Assembly (NCBI GenBank): GCA_934426825.1 | Contig: CAKRYI010000039.1 | Coordinates: 1-8,910, forward strand | From: an uncultured Acetatifactor sp. | Lineage (GTDB): Bacteria > Bacillota > Clostridia > Lachnospirales > Lachnospiraceae | DNA length: 8,910 nucleotides | Direction of reading: 5' to 3' | Part shown: positions 6,349 through 8,910 of the stretch, piece by piece | How the letters are laid out: every line of letters starts with the position of its first letter | Position numbering within the stretch: position 1 is the first letter of the stretch | Program-made: the position numbers and the translations under genes | The notes under the pieces: model-generated | Database searches by the model: none | Told to the model about the DNA's origin: nothing | Seen by the model: only the letters and a program-made list of their open reading frames with translations

Positions 6349-7116
6349 ATGAATTTTACAATCTCTTATCTCGCCGCAGACAGGCTCGGCGGGCTTGAAA
6401 ATCTGAAACCAAGTATCATTTCGCCGATGAAAGACCTTGCTTCGACAATCGCTGAAATGCAGAAAAACATAGACAGAAATGTTCTGGATAAGATTGACGA
6501 TATGCTGTTGGAACAGAAACTGCTCGTCAAAACGGAAAACGGAAATCTGCCGGCAAAACAGCTTGACGGCTTTTTGAAGGCGTTGTATGCACCGCAGAAA
6601 TGTGTGCAGGCGCGGCTTTCCGGGCAGGAGGGCTGTTCCGATACCTATTTTATTCTGTTTGACGGAGCGTGGCTTAAATTAGAGGCTGTCCGCGGACAGT
6701 TTACCGTCACCGGTCCGTTCTCCGAAAATGCGGTGGATGTTTATTTAAGAGCCGGCACCGAAATAGCGCTGAAAGAAGAAAATGTCCGTTTTCTTGCGGA
6801 GCGCAGAAAACCGGACAACATTCACAGTGCGGTCATTCTGGCGGATGAGAAAGGCTATCAGTTCTTCGGCAGTATCATAAATCCGGGCGAAAACAAACGC
6901 ACGACTTATATGCACCCGTTTGTAAAAACGGAGGAAAACAGGGCATGGATTGCCGATATGATAGCCGGCAGGCGTGATTTTGTTCTGCCGGAGGGAGAAA
7001 AAAGTGCTCAGCCCACAAAGCGATCCTATAAAAAGGCACTGAAGGGCTTTTTGATAGCACTTGCCGTAAATGCGTGTGTCGCAATCATTTTAGCCGTGCT
7101 GAGAACGGTACTGTGA
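6349..7116 (+). CDS. hypothetical protein with C-terminal membrane anchor
   Basis: This 255-residue protein belongs to no family I recognise. The N-terminal 60 residues look helical and amphipathic (for example SPMKDLASTIAEMQKNIDRN). Residues about 85-210 have alternating strand-like stretches (DTYFILFDGAWLKLEA, QFTVTG, YQFFGSII), suggesting a compact mixed alpha/beta domain. There is no signal peptide. A basic stretch (KRSYKKALK, 224-232) precedes one hydrophobic segment at 234-251 that ends four residues before the C-terminus, as in tail-anchored proteins. The main domain should therefore face the cytoplasm. AAGGAGG at 6334-6340, eight bases before ATG, is a strong ribosome site. It lies between two envelope proteins in a tight operon, so it may be the cytoplasmic partner of a membrane complex. 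Confidence 0.8.
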   Translation: MNFTISYLAADRLGGLENLKPSIISPMKDLASTIAEMQKNIDRNVLDKIDDMLLEQKLLVKTENGNLPAKQLDGFLKALYAPQKCVQARLSGQEGCSDTYFILFDGAWLKLEAVRGQFTVTGPFSENAVDVYLRAGTEIALKEENVRFLAERRKPDNIHSAVILADEKGYQFFGSIINPGENKRTTYMHPFVKTEENRAWIADMIAGRRDFVLPEGEKSAQPTKRSYKKALKGFLIALAVNACVAIILAVLRTVL

Positions 7117-7121
7117 GGTGG
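7116..7121 (+). promoter_or_regulatory. ribosome binding site overlapping the upstream stop codon
   Basis: AGGTGG begins at the last base of the TGA stop (7114-7116) of the preceding gene and is five bases from ATG 7127. An in-frame GTG at 7118 lies inside this site and is therefore an unlikely start. The overlap suggests translational coupling of the second and third operon genes. Confidence 0.65.
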
Positions 7122-7126
7122 AACGT

Positions 7127-8686
7127 ATGATGAAAAGATTGAAAAGTGTACTGGTTGGCGCATTTGATGCGATGATTCGTTCCTACGAGGGTAAAAAGTT
7201 TTTGCCGAGCCTGATCTTGAAACTTATCATGGCGTTTGCTTCGGCGGCTATCACGGTTCTGTTTGCAAATACCCTGTTTTCCACAAATGTGGTGGCTAAT
7301 CAGGTGTTCGCCGCCTTTTTCTTCTATTTTTTAATGGTATCTGTGGGAAAACTGGTTGCGGAAATAAGACGCGGAGGGTTTGGCAGAAGGCTTATGGCAA
7401 CGCTTGGCAATATGGTGAAGCTGAAAATGCCTGCACTGTGGTTCTTTTTGGCGGCAGTGATTGTCGGACTGTTTCTGCCGTATGCGTTTGTGCTGGCGTT
7501 GGGATTCCTTCTCTTTTGCTCGGCGCTCTCTGATGAAAATTCCCTGTTGCTGGGCATTAAAAATGCGTTTACAAAGGGAAAAAAGCCTGAGAAAAACGGT
7601 AAGGGAATTGCCGGTTTTGCAAGCGGGCTTATTGTCTGCGGACTGGTGGTGTGTGTCCTTACAAACTTTGGAGTACCGACGATATACGGCATGATTGACG
7701 GAGGAAAAACGCAAAACGGTGCAGCACAGCCGGATACAGCAGAGAAAGGCGGGAATGCGGAATCGGATATGCCGTCCGGCACGGATGATTCCGGCGGAAA
7801 CACCACCGGGGATATGACCGGAGGAATGACGGAAGACGTGTGGAATAACACGGAAGACAACGGATGGAATGATACAGGGGATACAATAGAGGAGATTACC
7901 GTGCAGCCGGATGCGGGAGAGGCAGTAAGCGGGGAAACCGAAATCAAAGAGGCAGCAAGGCAGCTTTCCGACAAACTTATTCAATATGCGGGCAATGACA
8001 GGGAAGCCTTTGAAAAGCTGTTCCGCGGAACCGACGAATCGGTGATAGACCAGTACTACAACACCTCCTTTGAACAGTTTAAGGAGTACGACCATTGCCT
8101 GATTGCCATAGCGGCAGGGGATGAATCTTATGTCTGGTTTACGGCGCTGTATTATCATATCCCGGACGGTTATCCGGAGGAAAAGGAGCAGTCCGTGTTC
8201 CTTTCCACCATTATGAGTCTTTCGGATGGTGAGTGGAAAATCGAATGGAATGATGAAGCACGGTCAAGACTGCAGGAATCTTATTCCTATGCCTCCTTTA
8301 CGGATTACGGAATGGCGGCGGCAGATGCGGGACGCCCGTGGGCGAAGTTCTTTATTCCCTTCCAGCCATATAATGAAGAATTGTGTTATGACGATGCGCT
8401 GTTGTGCAAAGTCATTGAAATGTATGTGAACGAGTACGGGGACGTGGAAATGTCGCTTTATGTAACAAACGGCACTGCCGGGAACATTGTTCTGAACCGG
8501 GTGGATAACATCACCATGGTTGACGGGGAACGAGAACTTTTCTCCGCAAGTTTTGACCTTGACTGTACCATTGAACCGGACGGAATCTATCTGTTTACCC
8601 TCACCATTCCGGCGGACTCCGTGGACTTTGACACATGGGTCAGCCCGAAAATAACGGATTTCAGGTTTAGTTATGAGGCACAATAG
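7127..8686 (+). CDS. five-pass membrane protein with large extracellular NTF2-like and beta-rich domains
   Basis: The product has 519 residues from ATG 7127; ATG 7130 is a possible alternative. Membrane segments lie near 28-50, 57-78, 103-117, 118-133 and 162-179. Basic loops (KKF near 23, EIRRGGFGRR 79-88, KGKKPEKNGK 150-159) place the N-terminus inside and the C-terminus outside. Residues 190-270 form a Gly/Thr/Asn/Asp-rich linker low in hydrophobics, typical of an exposed spacer. Residues about 272-378 resemble a small NTF2-like (SnoaL/DUF-type) domain ending in GEWKIEWND. Residues about 403-519 look like a beta-sandwich with VEMSLYVTNGT and SFDLDCTIEPDGIYLFTLTIP, somewhat like SLAP-type domains; both domain calls are by eye. 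It is the last gene of the operon, ten bases after the previous stop and 32 before the terminator. It may be the membrane platform for the two upstream products. Confidence 0.8.
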   Translation: MMKRLKSVLVGAFDAMIRSYEGKKFLPSLILKLIMAFASAAITVLFANTLFSTNVVANQVFAAFFFYFLMVSVGKLVAEIRRGGFGRRLMATLGNMVKLKMPALWFFLAAVIVGLFLPYAFVLALGFLLFCSALSDENSLLLGIKNAFTKGKKPEKNGKGIAGFASGLIVCGLVVCVLTNFGVPTIYGMIDGGKTQNGAAQPDTAEKGGNAESDMPSGTDDSGGNTTGDMTGGMTEDVWNNTEDNGWNDTGDTIEEITVQPDAGEAVSGETEIKEAARQLSDKLIQYAGNDREAFEKLFRGTDESVIDQYYNTSFEQFKEYDHCLIAIAAGDESYVWFTALYYHIPDGYPEEKEQSVFLSTIMSLSDGEWKIEWNDEARSRLQESYSYASFTDYGMAAADAGRPWAKFFIPFQPYNEELCYDDALLCKVIEMYVNEYGDVEMSLYVTNGTAGNIVLNRVDNITMVDGERELFSASFDLDCTIEPDGIYLFTLTIPADSVDFDTWVSPKITDFRFSYEAQ

Positions 8687-8718
8687 GGAACTGGAAAACT
8701 AAAATAATAAAAAATATC

Positions 8719-8763
8719 AAAAATAGCTATAGTCATTCAAAAAAATGGCTGTAGCTATTTTTT
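8719..8763 (+). terminator. strong intrinsic terminator of the three-gene operon
   Basis: A 19-bp continuous stem pairs 8719-8737 with 8744-8762, including two or more G-U pairs, around the loop CAAAAA. The A run on the left arm and the T run on the right arm (8758-8763) give a U-rich tail. It starts 32 bases after the stop codon of the membrane protein gene and closes the operon. The A/T symmetry means it could also act on the opposite strand. Confidence 0.9.
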
Positions 8764-8792
8764 CCCATTTTTTCGGGGGGGTTGCAATCTCC

Positions 8793-8842
8793 ATTTTAGA
8801 GTATCTAAAATATTATAGTTATCGTTTTAGAGAACGTAAAAT
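8793..8842. repeat. two operator-like direct repeats, the first a perfect palindrome
   Basis: The 18-bp units 8794-8811 (TTTTAGAGTATCTAAAAT) and 8825-8842 (TTTTAGAGAACGTAAAAT) agree at 15 of 18 positions and start 31 bases apart, about three helical turns. The first lies in a perfect inverted repeat, ATTTTAGA-GTA-TCTAAAAT (8793-8811); the second keeps TTTTA/TAAAA symmetry. This looks like a paired binding site for a dimeric regulator acting on the promoter that follows. No known regulator motif is recognised. Confidence 0.65.
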
Positions 8843-8851
8843 TACACTATA

Positions 8852-8880
8852 TTGACAATAATTGAAAATGGTAGCAAAAT
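8852..8880 (+). promoter_or_regulatory. candidate promoter for a gene beyond the window
   Basis: TTGACA (8852-8857) is followed after 17 bases by CAAAAT (8875-8880), which matches four of six -10 positions. Two paired operator-like repeats end ten bases upstream. The nonamer ATTACACTA occurs on both sides (8841-8849 and 8890-8898), bracketing the promoter. The gene served is outside the window. Confidence 0.45.
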
Positions 8881-8910
8881 AGAAAAGTGATTACACTAGA
8901 AAAAAATTGA

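Noticed and set aside
7118..7126. GTG at 7118 as start of the third operon gene
   Set aside because: It lies within the AGGTGG ribosome site and has no usable site of its own. ATG 7127 is correctly spaced.
7324..8158. Two long minus-strand open frames (216 and 275 residues) inside the membrane protein gene
   Set aside because: They lie antisense to a gene with membrane segments and operon context and overlap each other. Their composition (Ser/Pro-rich and Arg/Cys/His-rich) is typical of antisense frames in this base composition.
8745..8855. Small open frame of 36 codons at the right edge
   Set aside because: Its ATG is inside the terminator's right arm, with no ribosome site, and it runs through the operator-like repeats.
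1..8910. CRISPR array, insertion sequence or prophage genes
   Set aside because: No regularly spaced repeats, transposase, integrase or phage structural genes were seen on either strand.

Overview
The window looks like chromosomal DNA of a low-to-mid GC member of the Bacillota, most likely Clostridia and plausibly Lachnospiraceae. This rests on the AGGAGG-type ribosome sites, the TTGACA/TATAAT promoters, the tRNAs without an encoded CCA, the U-tailed terminators and the style of the proteins (two-HTH regulator, BspA-type leucine-rich repeat surface protein). The family assignment is inference.

Left part (1-1836): tRNA-Gln(TTG) and tRNA-Lys(TTT) lie in tandem, followed by a small hairpin and a terminator. 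A MATE-family efflux transporter gene begins only 20 bases after the terminator's T tract. Beyond it are a stem-loop, a perfect-consensus promoter, a lone tRNA-Leu(TAG) and a terminator that appears to work in both directions. This part is ordinary core-genome content.

Middle and right part (1845-8763): a 578-residue regulator with two XRE-type helix-turn-helix segments is transcribed leftward. Facing away from it is a compact three-gene operon. Its products are a large secreted or anchored leucine-rich-repeat protein, a 255-residue protein with a C-terminal membrane anchor, and a five-pass membrane protein with a large extracellular part. The 217-base gap between the regulator and the operon holds a 34-bp almost perfect palindrome flanked by two outward-facing TATAAT boxes. 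A 19-bp-stem terminator closes the operon. The simplest reading is a cell-envelope system of unknown function controlled by its divergent regulator through the palindrome.

Right edge (8764-8910): non-coding and AT-rich. It carries two 18-bp near-identical operator-like sites about three helical turns apart, just upstream of a promoter-like sequence that points out of the window to an unseen gene.

The best candidate for something undescribed is the regulator, palindrome and three-gene envelope cassette. None of its products is a family I can name with confidence beyond general folds.
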